NCBI GenBank assembly: GCA_964408735.1
Contig: CAYPAX010000069.1
Coordinates: 1-26,073, forward strand
Length of the DNA: 26,073 bases
Origin: UBA7887 sp964408735
GTDB lineage: Bacteria > Pseudomonadota > Alphaproteobacteria > UBA7887
Reading direction: 5' to 3'
A program made the translations under genes and the position numbers. The notes below the pieces were generated by a model. It searched no databases. It saw nothing but the letters and a program-made list of their open reading frames with translations, and was not told the origin of the DNA. Below are positions 1-6,407 of this stretch, in pieces. Position 1 is the stretch's first letter. Each line of letters opens with the position of its first letter.

Positions 1-678
1 AGCCTTGGTATAAGGCGCGCTAGGACGGCCCACCGCCACCAGGAGCAACGCCTCCTCGCCGCGTTCGAGGTCGAGCAGGTCATCGACGTCGCCCGCATCG
101 AAGCCGCCAACCACCGTCGCAGCCAGGCCTCGCGCCACCGCTTGGAGCAGCAGGTTCTGCGCCACATGCCCCGCCTCCATCATCATGTAGCGGCGCGCCA
201 TACGGCCATACTTCGCCCGGGTGACGGACTCGCGTCCCGTGACAACGAAAATTGCAGCCGCCCCGACCATCCAGGCCTGCCCGTAGGCCGCCTCCGAGAG
301 GGCGCCACGCAGATCGCCTGACTCGCGTTGCTCCAATTCATGCCCGCCAGGCCGATAGCGGTAGGCCCCGGCATCCAGACCATCGACGGCACCGGCGAGG
401 AGCCAGACCGCGAGCGGATAGAGCGCGCCGGCCGAGGGTGCGGTACGGAAGCCGCGGGGGTCGGTTATGCCCTGCGCTGCCCATAGCATCTGACCGGCAT
501 CACTCAAGGCGATGGACTGCGCGGCAAAAGCGCGCTCCGAGCGCCTGGCGGCAAGGGCCTCTTCAAGGGAGACGGCACCGTCAAGGGAAGGCGCAGGCAG
601 TGCGACGACGGCTTCGTCCGCTTGCGCCAAGAACGGCCACAGGACGGCGGCCACCAAAGCCAGCCGCCGGGCCGCCAT
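1..678 (-). CDS. SagB/ThcOx-type nitroreductase, exported, partial (3' end beyond left edge)
   Basis: The frame opens with ATG at 678 and stays open for 226 codons to base 1, so the C-terminus is outside the window. Residues 1-20 look like a Sec signal peptide: MAARR, a hydrophobic run (LALVAAVLWPFLAQA), then the mature part. The rest matches the FMN-dependent SagB/ThcOx nitroreductase family as I know it: RRSERAF near residue 45, then MLWAAQG, RTAPSAGALYPL, a YRYRPGGHELE stretch, the MMMEAGHVAQNLLLQA helix, and LLLVAVGRPS close to the edge. These proteins oxidise or reduce small molecules or peptide heterocycles; the substrate here is unknown. The gene begins 4 bases after the clpA stop, so it is probably translated from the clpSA message. 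I saw no clear ribosome site, which suggests coupling to clpA. The family call is good; the function is not known. Confidence 0.8.
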   Translation of the reverse strand, partial: MAARRLALVAAVLWPFLAQADEAVVALPAPSLDGAVSLEEALAARRSERAFAAQSIALSDAGQMLWAAQGITDPRGFRTAPSAGALYPLAVWLLAGAVDGLDAGAYRYRPGGHELEQRESGDLRGALSEAAYGQAWMVGAAAIFVVTGRESVTRAKYGRMARRYMMMEAGHVAQNLLLQAVARGLAATVVGGFDAGDVDDLLDLERGEEALLLVAVGRPSAPYTKA

Positions 679-682
679 CACG

Positions 683-3016
683 CTAGCTGTCGACCGGCTC
701 GCTGACCTTCTCGTCGTCTTCGCCGTCCGGGTCGGCCTTGCGCACCACGCCCGAGGTATCGATCTCGAAGGTCAGCTTGCCGTCGTCCACGGCGACCTTG
801 ACATGGCCGCCGTCGACCAGTTCGCCGAACAGCAATTTGTCGGCGAGCGGCTTCTTGACATGCTCCTGGATGACCCGCGCCAAAGGCCGGGCGCCGTAAA
901 GCCTGTCATAGCCCTTCTTGGCAAGCCATTCGCGCGCCTCGTCCGACAGCTCGATGGTGACGCTGCGGTCCGCGAGCTGGCCCTCGAGCTGGACGACGAA
1001 CTTGTCGACCACGCGATGCACCACGTCGGGCTCGAGATTGGCGAAACCAATGACCGCATCCAGGCGATTGCGAAACTCGGGCGAGAACATGCGGTTTATC
1101 GCCTCTTCGTCGTCGCCCTCACGCGTCTCGCGGCCGAAGCCGATGGCAGGCTTGGCGAGATCCACGGCGCCTGCATTGGTGGTCATGATCAGGATGACGT
1201 TGCGGAAATCCACGTGCTTGCCGTTGTGGTCGGTGAGCTTGCCGTGATCCATGATCTGCAGCAGGATATTGAACAGATCGGGATGCGCCTTCTCGATCTC
1301 GTCGAGCAGCAACACGGCGTGCGGGTGCTGGTCGATGGCATCGGTCAGCAGGCCGCCCTGGTCGAAGCCGACATAGCCGGGCGGCGCGCCGATCAGCCGC
1401 GAGACCGTGTGGCGCTCCATATATTCCGACATGTCGAAGCGTGTCAGCTCGATGCCCATGATCAGCGCGAGTTGGCGCGCCACCTCGGTCTTGCCGACGC
1501 CGGTGGGGCCGGAGAAGAGATAGTTGCCAATCGGCTTCTCGGGTTCGCGCAGGCCCGCCCGCGACAGCTTGATGGCGCTGGTCAGCGCCTCGATGGCCGG
1601 ATCCTGGCCAAACACCACGGTTTTCAGATTGGTGCTCAGCGATCCCATCATCTGCTTGTCGTCGCGGCTGACGCTCTTCGGCGGGATGCGCGCAATCTTG
1701 GCGACGATGCGTTCGATCTCGTCGGTGTCGATGATCTTCTTGCGGTCTTCCTCGGCGAGCAGGGCCTGGGCGGCACCGACTTCGTCGATAACATCGATCG
1801 CCTTGTCCGGCAGCTTGCGATCGCCGATGTAGCGCGATGACAGCTCGACAGCGGCCTTCAGGGCTTCGGGCGTGTATTCGACGTCGTGATATTCCTCGTA
1901 ATAGGGCTTGAGGCCGCCGAGAATCTCGATGGCGTCCTCGACGCTCGGCTCGTTGACGTCAATCTTCTGGAAGCGCCGCACCAAGGCGCGGTCCTTCTCG
2001 AAATAGTTCCGGTACTCCTTGTAGGTGGTCGAGCCCATGCAGCGCAGCGTGCCGCTTTGCAGCGCCGGCTTGAGCAGGTTCGAGGCATCCATGGCACCAC
2101 CCGACGTGGCGCCGGCGCCGATCACGGTGTGAATCTCATCGACGAAGAGGATGGCGCCATCATAGTTCTCGAGCTCTGAGAGCACCGCCTTGACGCGCTC
2201 CTCGAAGTCGCCGCGATAACGCGTTCCGGCGAGCAGCGCACCCATGTCGAGCGCGAATATGGTGGCATCGCCGAGCACTTGCGGCACTTCGGATTCGACA
2301 ATGCGCTTGGCCAGGCCTTCCGCGATGGCGGTCTTGCCGACACCCGGATCGCCGACGAACAAGGGATTGTTCTTGGTGCGCCGGCAGAGCACCTGGATGG
2401 CGCGCTCGACCTCGTCATGACGCCCGATCAACGGGTCGACGCGGCCATCGGCCGCCTTTTCATTGAGGTTGACGCAATAGGCATCGAGCGCTTCGGTGCC
2501 CTGCTTGACGACCTTTTCGCCCTCGCCCTCGTCTTCTTCGTCCTCGGCACCGGTCGGCGTGCGCGATTCGGAGGCCCCGGCCGCCTTGGCAATGCCATGG
2601 CTGATATAGCTTACGGCGTCGAGGCGGGTCATGTCCTGCTCGTGCAGGAAATAGACCGCATGGGATTCGCGCTCCGAGAAGATGGCGACAAGGACATTGG
2701 CGCCGGTCACTTCTTCGCGACCGGACATCTGCACGTGGTGCACGGCACGCTGAACCACCCGCTGGAAGCTCGGCGTCGGCTTGGCGTCGGTCACCACCTG
2801 GTCGACCATCAGACCGCCCAGTTCCTCGTCGAGAAAGGCTTCGAGGGCGTGGCGCAACTTGTCCACGTCGACATTGCAGGCCCGCAGCACGGCCACGGCG
2901 TCCTGGTCCTCGGTCAGGGACAACAGCAGATGTTCGAGCGTCGCCAGCTCGTGCTGCCGACCATTGGCGTGCGCCAAGGCTCGATGAAGGGTCTCTTCAA
3001 GGGTCTTCGACAGCAT
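683..3016 (-). CDS. clpA: ATP-dependent Clp protease ATP-binding subunit ClpA
   Basis: AAA+ unfoldase that feeds substrates to the ClpP peptidase in the cytoplasm. The 777-residue protein has the Clp N-domain (about 1-145), an acidic linker (about 157-170), AAA1 with Walker A GDPGVGKT near 222 and Walker B ILFVDEIH near 289, AAA2 with GPTGVGKT near 503 and VLLLDEIEKAH near 568, and the ClpP-docking IGF loop (KPAIGFGRE) near 622-630. The frame is open upstream to 3100, but I place the start at 3016 because the protein then begins MLSKTLEETLHRAL as ClpA proteins do, with AAAGGG a few bases upstream. It lies 34 bases after clpS, the usual arrangement in this class, and is followed by the nitroreductase gene 4 bases after its stop. 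Confidence 0.97.
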   Translation of the reverse strand: MLSKTLEETLHRALAHANGRQHELATLEHLLLSLTEDQDAVAVLRACNVDVDKLRHALEAFLDEELGGLMVDQVVTDAKPTPSFQRVVQRAVHHVQMSGREEVTGANVLVAIFSERESHAVYFLHEQDMTRLDAVSYISHGIAKAAGASESRTPTGAEDEEDEGEGEKVVKQGTEALDAYCVNLNEKAADGRVDPLIGRHDEVERAIQVLCRRTKNNPLFVGDPGVGKTAIAEGLAKRIVESEVPQVLGDATIFALDMGALLAGTRYRGDFEERVKAVLSELENYDGAILFVDEIHTVIGAGATSGGAMDASNLLKPALQSGTLRCMGSTTYKEYRNYFEKDRALVRRFQKIDVNEPSVEDAIEILGGLKPYYEEYHDVEYTPEALKAAVELSSRYIGDRKLPDKAIDVIDEVGAAQALLAEEDRKKIIDTDEIERIVAKIARIPPKSVSRDDKQMMGSLSTNLKTVVFGQDPAIEALTSAIKLSRAGLREPEKPIGNYLFSGPTGVGKTEVARQLALIMGIELTRFDMSEYMERHTVSRLIGAPPGYVGFDQGGLLTDAIDQHPHAVLLLDEIEKAHPDLFNILLQIMDHGKLTDHNGKHVDFRNVILIMTTNAGAVDLAKPAIGFGRETREGDDEEAINRMFSPEFRNRLDAVIGFANLEPDVVHRVVDKFVVQLEGQLADRSVTIELSDEAREWLAKKGYDRLYGARPLARVIQEHVKKPLADKLLFGELVDGGHVKVAVDDGKLTFEIDTSGVVRKADPDGEDDEKVSEPVDS

Positions 3017-3050
3017 CCGTGCCCTTTCCCGGGAGCTTAAGCGCGCCCGC

Positions 3051-3434
3051 TCAATCCTTTTCCAAGGTGCATTGCAGAGGATGCTGGTTCTGGCGTGCAA
3101 AATCCATCACCTGAGTCACCTTGGTCTCCGCCACTTCGTACGAGTAAACCCCGCATATGCCGACACCGCGCTGATGCACATGGAGCATGATCCGCGTCGC
3201 CTGCTCGCGCGACAGATGGAAGAAGCGCTCCAGTACATAAACGACGAACTCCATCGGCGTGTAATCGTCGTTGAGCATCAAGACCTTGTACATCGACGGC
3301 TTCTTGGTTTTGGGCTTGGTGCGCGTCGCCAGCCCGGTGCCGGGACGGCCCGCGCCCGCGCCGCCGCCGTCACCATCGTCGTCGTCGCTCATCCGCGGTC
3401 CGTTACCCGCTTTGAAATGAGGATGATCGATCAT
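3051..3434 (-). CDS. clpS: ATP-dependent Clp protease adaptor ClpS
   Basis: Adaptor that recognises N-terminal destabilising residues and hands substrates to ClpA. The 127-residue frame has a flexible, Gly/Asp-rich N-terminus (about 1-45) followed by the conserved core: VLMLNDDYTPMEFVVYVLERFF, whose NDDYTP forms the N-degron pocket, then MLHVHQRGVGICGVYSYEVAETK. Two starts are possible. ATG 3434 gives MIDHPHF and has a weak GAGCGGA upstream; ATG 3392 gives MSDDDDGDGG, a more usual ClpS beginning, also without a strong ribosome site. The core is the same in both. It is the first gene of the clpS-clpA-nitroreductase group. Confidence 0.96.
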   Translation of the reverse strand: MIDHPHFKAGNGPRMSDDDDGDGGGAGAGRPGTGLATRTKPKTKKPSMYKVLMLNDDYTPMEFVVYVLERFFHLSREQATRIMLHVHQRGVGICGVYSYEVAETKVTQVMDFARQNQHPLQCTLEKD

Positions 3435-3496
3435 CGATTCCGCTCAACACACCAGATATCGCCCGCCGGCCACGTGCCGGCCGTTCGCTCATGAAT

Positions 3497-3525
3497 ATAA
3501 TATCGTCCTCTCAACGCTCAGTTAA
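3497..3525 (-). promoter_or_regulatory. Sigma70-like promoter for clpS-clpA
   Basis: Read on the minus strand: -35 TTAACT (3520-3525), a 17-base spacer, and -10 TATTAT (3497-3502), five of six bases of the consensus. Transcription would start near 3490 and give a leader of about 55 bases before ATG 3434. The leader contains a small GCCGGC/GCCGGC hairpin (3465-3481). Predicted by eye only. Confidence 0.5.
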
Positions 3526-3541
3526 AGGCTTGAAAATAAAA

Positions 3542-3568
3542 CGGCCCGGCATCAAGGATGCCGGGCCG
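3542..3568 (-). terminator. Rho-independent terminator of the phasin gene
   Basis: A perfect 11-base-pair stem, cggcccggcat (3542-3552) with atgccgggccg (3558-3568), closes a 5-base loop. On the minus strand it is followed by TTTTATTTTC, a good U-tract. It lies 27 bases after the phasin stop and just upstream of the clpS promoter, so it separates the two units. Confidence 0.88.
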
Positions 3569-3595
3569 AGCCGAAATTAGGCGTTTTGTGCCGAA

Positions 3596-4135
3596 TTAGG
3601 CAGCGCTTTTCATCGCCTTATCGAGAACCGCATTGACGCGACGGCCGATCGGCGCGGCGGCCTTGACCGCGGTTTCCGTGGTCATTTCGGTCAGGGTGTT
3701 GCTCTCGGACACCCAGCTGTCGAAGGCCGTGCGGGCCTGCTCGCTCTGCGCCTCGACCAAGGACTGTACGTCCTTGCACTCGAGAATGGCGCGCGATGCG
3801 GAAACGCCGGCCGTCATGGAAGCGGTCATGCAATCGGCCATCTTGCCGGCGATGGCGCCCATGCCCTCGGCCGCAATGGTGCTGCTGGCCACCCAGGCAT
3901 CGAAATTCTCGCGGCCCTGCTCGGCAACCTCGTCCCAGTCGCCAAAAGCAGCGCTGCTCTCTGTGTTGAGAGCCTTCCAGGCGCTGTAATTGCCGGTCCA
4001 AGCCTCGGCGCCGGCGCGGAACCAGTCCTCGGCAGCCTTCTGGCTCTTGGCAATAAAGTCGTTGGCAGCCGTGCCGGCGTCCGCAGCAGCGGCCTTGGCA
4101 GTGCTCTTCCTGCTTTTGGAGGTCGAATCTGTCAT
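3596..4135 (-). CDS. phaP: Phasin family protein (PHA granule-associated)
   Basis: Small amphipathic protein of 179 residues that coats polyhydroxyalkanoate granules. The N-terminus is Ser/Lys/Ala-rich (MTDSTSKSRKSTAKAAAADA). The body is an all-helical Phasin_2-like region with the family pattern FDAWVASSTIAAEGMGAIAGKM, then CKDVQSLVEAQSEQARTAFDSWV, and an AVKAAAPIGRRVNAVLDKA tail. The frame is open to 4207, but I choose ATG 4135 because AAGGA lies 8 bases upstream and the residues before it do not resemble phasins. It has its own promoter and terminator, so it is monocistronic. The PHA synthase gene at 16620 in the same window supports the role. The symbol phaP is by family resemblance. Confidence 0.85.
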   Translation of the reverse strand: MTDSTSKSRKSTAKAAAADAGTAANDFIAKSQKAAEDWFRAGAEAWTGNYSAWKALNTESSAAFGDWDEVAEQGRENFDAWVASSTIAAEGMGAIAGKMADCMTASMTAGVSASRAILECKDVQSLVEAQSEQARTAFDSWVSESNTLTEMTTETAVKAAAPIGRRVNAVLDKAMKSAA

Positions 4136-4196
4136 TTTTTCTGTCCTTACGCTAAGCGTGATTTCTATTATCGCCCTGACGTCGCCACTCGAAGCG

Positions 4197-4214
4197 TTTT
4201 TGTGCAACGCAACA
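4197..4214. promoter_or_regulatory. Candidate PhaR-type operator 1 (TGC-N3-GCA)
   Basis: TTTTTGTGCAACGCAACA, with the dyad core TGC-aac-GCA at 4203-4211. It falls at or just after the predicted transcription start of the phasin promoter. It is nearly identical to the copy at 4254-4271 (differences only in the 3-base spacer). PhaR repressors of PHA-making alphaproteobacteria are known to bind CTGC-N3/4-GCAG-like sequences; the assignment here is inference, and no phaR gene is in the window. Confidence 0.5.
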
Positions 4215-4222
4215 TGGCCGGT

Positions 4223-4250
4223 AATTTAGGGAGTCCAGCGGGCTTGTCAA
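4223..4250 (-). promoter_or_regulatory. Sigma70-like promoter of the phasin gene
   Basis: On the minus strand: a perfect -35 TTGACA (4245-4250), 16-base spacer, -10 TAAATT (4223-4228; four of six). The start of transcription would be near 4215, giving a leader of about 80 bases before ATG 4135. The strong -35 box suits an abundant granule protein. Confidence 0.6.
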
Positions 4251-4253
4251 CCA

Positions 4254-4271
4254 TTTTTGTGCGGTGCAACA
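4254..4271. promoter_or_regulatory. Candidate PhaR-type operator 2 (TGC-N3-GCA)
   Basis: TTTTTGTGCGGTGCAACA, with dyad core TGC-ggt-GCA at 4260-4268. It lies 3 bases upstream of the phasin -35 box and repeats operator 1 at a distance of 57 bases. A third core without the T-run, TGC-act-GCA, is at 4281-4289. Together the copies bracket the promoter. Confidence 0.5.
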
Positions 4272-4280
4272 CGAAATTCA

Positions 4281-4289
4281 TGCACTGCA
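4281..4289. repeat. Third TGC-N3-GCA dyad
   Basis: TGCACTGCA has the same TGC-N3-GCA form as the two longer copies at 4203-4211 and 4260-4268, but lacks the flanking T-run and ACA. It is followed by an overlapping half-copy (TGCACTGC). On its own it would be weak evidence; its position next to the other two makes it worth recording. Confidence 0.35.
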
Positions 4290-4345
4290 CTGCTCGAAGC
4301 TCGGCAATTTCCCGCTATTCCGTCGCAAATTTTCGCTGCTTTCCT

Positions 4346-4374
4346 TTGAAAACGTTCGAGAATCACTCTATGTT
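4346..4374 (+). promoter_or_regulatory. Sigma70-like promoter of the DD-carboxypeptidase gene
   Basis: -35 TTGAAA (4346-4351; five of six), 17-base spacer, -10 TATGTT (4369-4374; four of six). Transcription would start near 4381. This argues against a TTG start at 4377 for the downstream gene and favours ATG 4401 or 4413. Confidence 0.55.
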
Positions 4375-4412
4375 CTTTGTCCTTGAGCGCTGATGAAGGG
4401 ATGGGTGGCCCT

Positions 4413-5684
4413 ATGCCGTTGGCAATCACGCAGCAACAAGGAATGTGGTGCCTGACAAGGCTTTCGGTGGTGTTTGCCGCCGTTGCCTTGGTGGTCGCCG
4501 CGGTATCGCCGCTTCGCTCCGCCGAGGCCGGCTATGCCGCCATCGTGCTCGATGCCAACAGCGGTCAGGTGCTGCACGCGGCAAACCCCGACAGCCTCAA
4601 CTATCCGGCGTCGCTGACCAAGATGATGACGCTTTACTTGGTGTTCGAAGCGCTGGAGGCGGGCGGCACGACATTGCGCGACGATTTGGCCGTCTCGGCA
4701 ACCGCTGCAGCCCAGCCGCCCTCCAAGCTTGGACTCGAAGCCGGCACGACAATTCGCCTCTACGATGCGGTTCTGGCATTGGCGACCAAATCGGCCAACG
4801 ATGTCGCCACGGTGATCGCCGAGCATTTCTCCGGCAGCGAGCGCGGCTTCGCCCTGTTGATGACGCGCAAGGCACGCATGCTGGGCATGAGCCAGACCAC
4901 GTTCCGCAACGCCTCGGGCCTGCCGGACCCCAAGCAGCGAACGACGGCGCGCGACATCAGCCGCCTTGCTCGCTCGATTTACGGCAAGTTCCCGCAATAT
5001 GCGCATTTCTTCGCCAACAAAACGTTCGAGTACAACGGAACCGTCTATCGCAACACCAACAAGCTGCTGCGCAACTACCCCGGCATGAACGGCATCAAGA
5101 CCGGCTACATCCGGGCTTCCGGGTTCAATCTGGCGGCCTCGGTTCAACGCAACGACCGGCACATCATCGCCGTGGTGATGGGCGGCAAAACCGGGCGCAA
5201 GCGCGACGCCAAGATGCGCCGGATTCTCGACCGGGCCTTTGCCGATGTCGGCCGTATCAGCCGCATGATGACCATCGTGGCGCGGCCCAGGCCGAAGCCG
5301 GATATCGGCCTTGCCATCGCTGCCTCGCTGCTGCCGGCGGCTGGGCCGGAGGATCTTACGACCCTGCCAAAGCCCGCCGCTCTGGCTGTCGCGGAGAGGC
5401 CCGAGAGCGCACCGCCGGCATTGTTCTCCCAGGGCCGCGACTGGGCCATTCAGGTCGGGGCGTTTTCGCGGCGCGACGCCGCGGAGCGCGCACTCGATGC
5501 CGCTGCAACCGTGGTTCCCACCTTACGTCTCGACAGCGGCCGCCACATCATGCCGGTGGAGGACAATCACGGCACCCTTTACCGGGCGCGCCACCTGGGG
5601 CTGACCAAGGAAGAAGCCCAGGACGCCTGCTCGTCCCTGTGGGCGCGGAATATCGCCTGCATCATCGCGCGCCCGACCAGCTGA
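4413..5684 (+). CDS. D-alanyl-D-alanine carboxypeptidase (PBP5/6 type) with C-terminal SPOR domain
   Basis: Periplasmic penicillin-binding protein that trims the terminal D-Ala from peptidoglycan stem peptides. From ATG 4413 it is 423 residues: a signal peptide (hydrophobic core about 13-38, ending RSAEA), then the peptidase S11 domain with all three active-site motifs, S67-LT-K70 (YPASLTK), S127-A-N129, and K229-T-G231 (NGIKTGY). A SPOR domain, which binds denuded glycan at division sites, occupies about 342-420 (WAIQVGAFSRRDAAERAL). That fusion is common in alphaproteobacteria. The start is not certain: ATG 4401 is also in frame, with GAAGGG directly adjacent, and neither has an ideally spaced ribosome site. 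The last 23 bases overlap the convergent nicotinamidase gene. Confidence 0.93.
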   Translation: MPLAITQQQGMWCLTRLSVVFAAVALVVAAVSPLRSAEAGYAAIVLDANSGQVLHAANPDSLNYPASLTKMMTLYLVFEALEAGGTTLRDDLAVSATAAAQPPSKLGLEAGTTIRLYDAVLALATKSANDVATVIAEHFSGSERGFALLMTRKARMLGMSQTTFRNASGLPDPKQRTTARDISRLARSIYGKFPQYAHFFANKTFEYNGTVYRNTNKLLRNYPGMNGIKTGYIRASGFNLAASVQRNDRHIIAVVMGGKTGRKRDAKMRRILDRAFADVGRISRMMTIVARPRPKPDIGLAIAASLLPAAGPEDLTTLPKPAALAVAERPESAPPALFSQGRDWAIQVGAFSRRDAAERALDAAATVVPTLRLDSGRHIMPVEDNHGTLYRARHLGLTKEEAQDACSSLWARNIACIIARPTS

Positions 5685-6393
5685 TACTGCCCGCCAGGCG
5701 CGCACCGCGCGAATGCATGAAATAGAGGCCCATGTGATGGGTCAGGGCCTGCGGGTGGCTTGCGGTTGCGGGTAGGCCAAGCTCCGTTACGGCGGCACGC
5801 GGCAAATCGTAGGTCGCGCAGCCCGGTTCGTGCACGACGATCTCCGTCAGCGACGGCATCAGGCCGTGATTGCGCGCGGAAAGAAACGTTAGCACGAAAT
5901 CCATTACGCAGATATCCGTGCAGATTCCCACCACCAACACGGTTTCCAAACCATGCTCGTTGACCCAGTCGACGATACGGTTGGCACCGCTATCGAGATC
6001 GATGGCGCCAACAAAGCCGTTGATGCAATCCTTGCGCACCAGCGTCGCGCCAGCGGCCTCGGCAAGCCAGGCAAGCTCGGGCACCAGCTCTTCCTCGCCC
6101 GTGCCGCGCTCGCAATGGGGCGGATAGGGCGGCTCGGGCTTGCCGGGCTCGTGAGTGTCGAGAAAGGCGAATACGGGAAGACCCTGGTCGAGAAACTCAT
6201 GCGCCAGGGTGTTGGTCTCGGCGACCATGCGCGAGACCTGCTGGTTCGGCGCGGCAGGCGCCAGGTTGCCCGCCCCCACCGTGGCAAAGCCGTTGACCTC
6301 ATCGGCGATGACCAGGCCCGTACGCCCTGCCACCGTGACATCCTCCAGCGCCACCGGCATTTGCTCGGCAAGCTGTCCGACAAGACCTGTCAT
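5662..6393 (-). CDS. Nicotinamidase / isochorismatase-family hydrolase, plant type
   Basis: Hydrolyses nicotinamide to nicotinate for NAD salvage, by family. The 243-residue protein has the cysteine-hydrolase triad: D31 (VIADEVNGF), K121 (VRKDCINGF) and C162 (GICTDICV). Metal ligands are likely D79, H81 and H93 (FLDTHEPGKPE, then PYPPHCERGT). From memory, the blocks PYPPHC-GT-E-LVPEL, RKDCINGFVG, VVGICTDICV-DFV, LSARNHG, GCATYDLP, HPQ-HH-GLY and RGAR resemble the Arabidopsis NIC enzymes more than E. coli PncA. Start ATG 6393 begins MTGLVGQLAEQM; earlier residues in the open frame do not resemble the family. It is the last gene of the long minus-strand group, 14 bases after the phosphomutase stop, and its 3' end overlaps the carboxypeptidase gene. 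Confidence 0.85.
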   Translation of the reverse strand: MTGLVGQLAEQMPVALEDVTVAGRTGLVIADEVNGFATVGAGNLAPAAPNQQVSRMVAETNTLAHEFLDQGLPVFAFLDTHEPGKPEPPYPPHCERGTGEEELVPELAWLAEAAGATLVRKDCINGFVGAIDLDSGANRIVDWVNEHGLETVLVVGICTDICVMDFVLTFLSARNHGLMPSLTEIVVHEPGCATYDLPRAAVTELGLPATASHPQALTHHMGLYFMHSRGARLAGSISWSGAR

Positions 6394-6407
6394 AGCGGGC
6401 TCCCCAT

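Noticed and set aside
512..1840. Long plus-strand open frame opposite clpA (442 codons)
   Set aside because: It is antisense to an unmistakable ClpA and has no family-like motifs; long antisense frames are expected in GC-rich DNA. The same holds for those opposite ugd (7679-9328), recJ (10499-11620), glpX (11617-13023), hom (12906-14051), phaC (16485-17954) and the SDR/MRJP genes (18389-19744).
4377..4412. TTG start at 4377 for the DD-carboxypeptidase
   Set aside because: It falls upstream of the predicted transcription start (about 4381), has no ribosome site and adds polar residues before the signal peptide.
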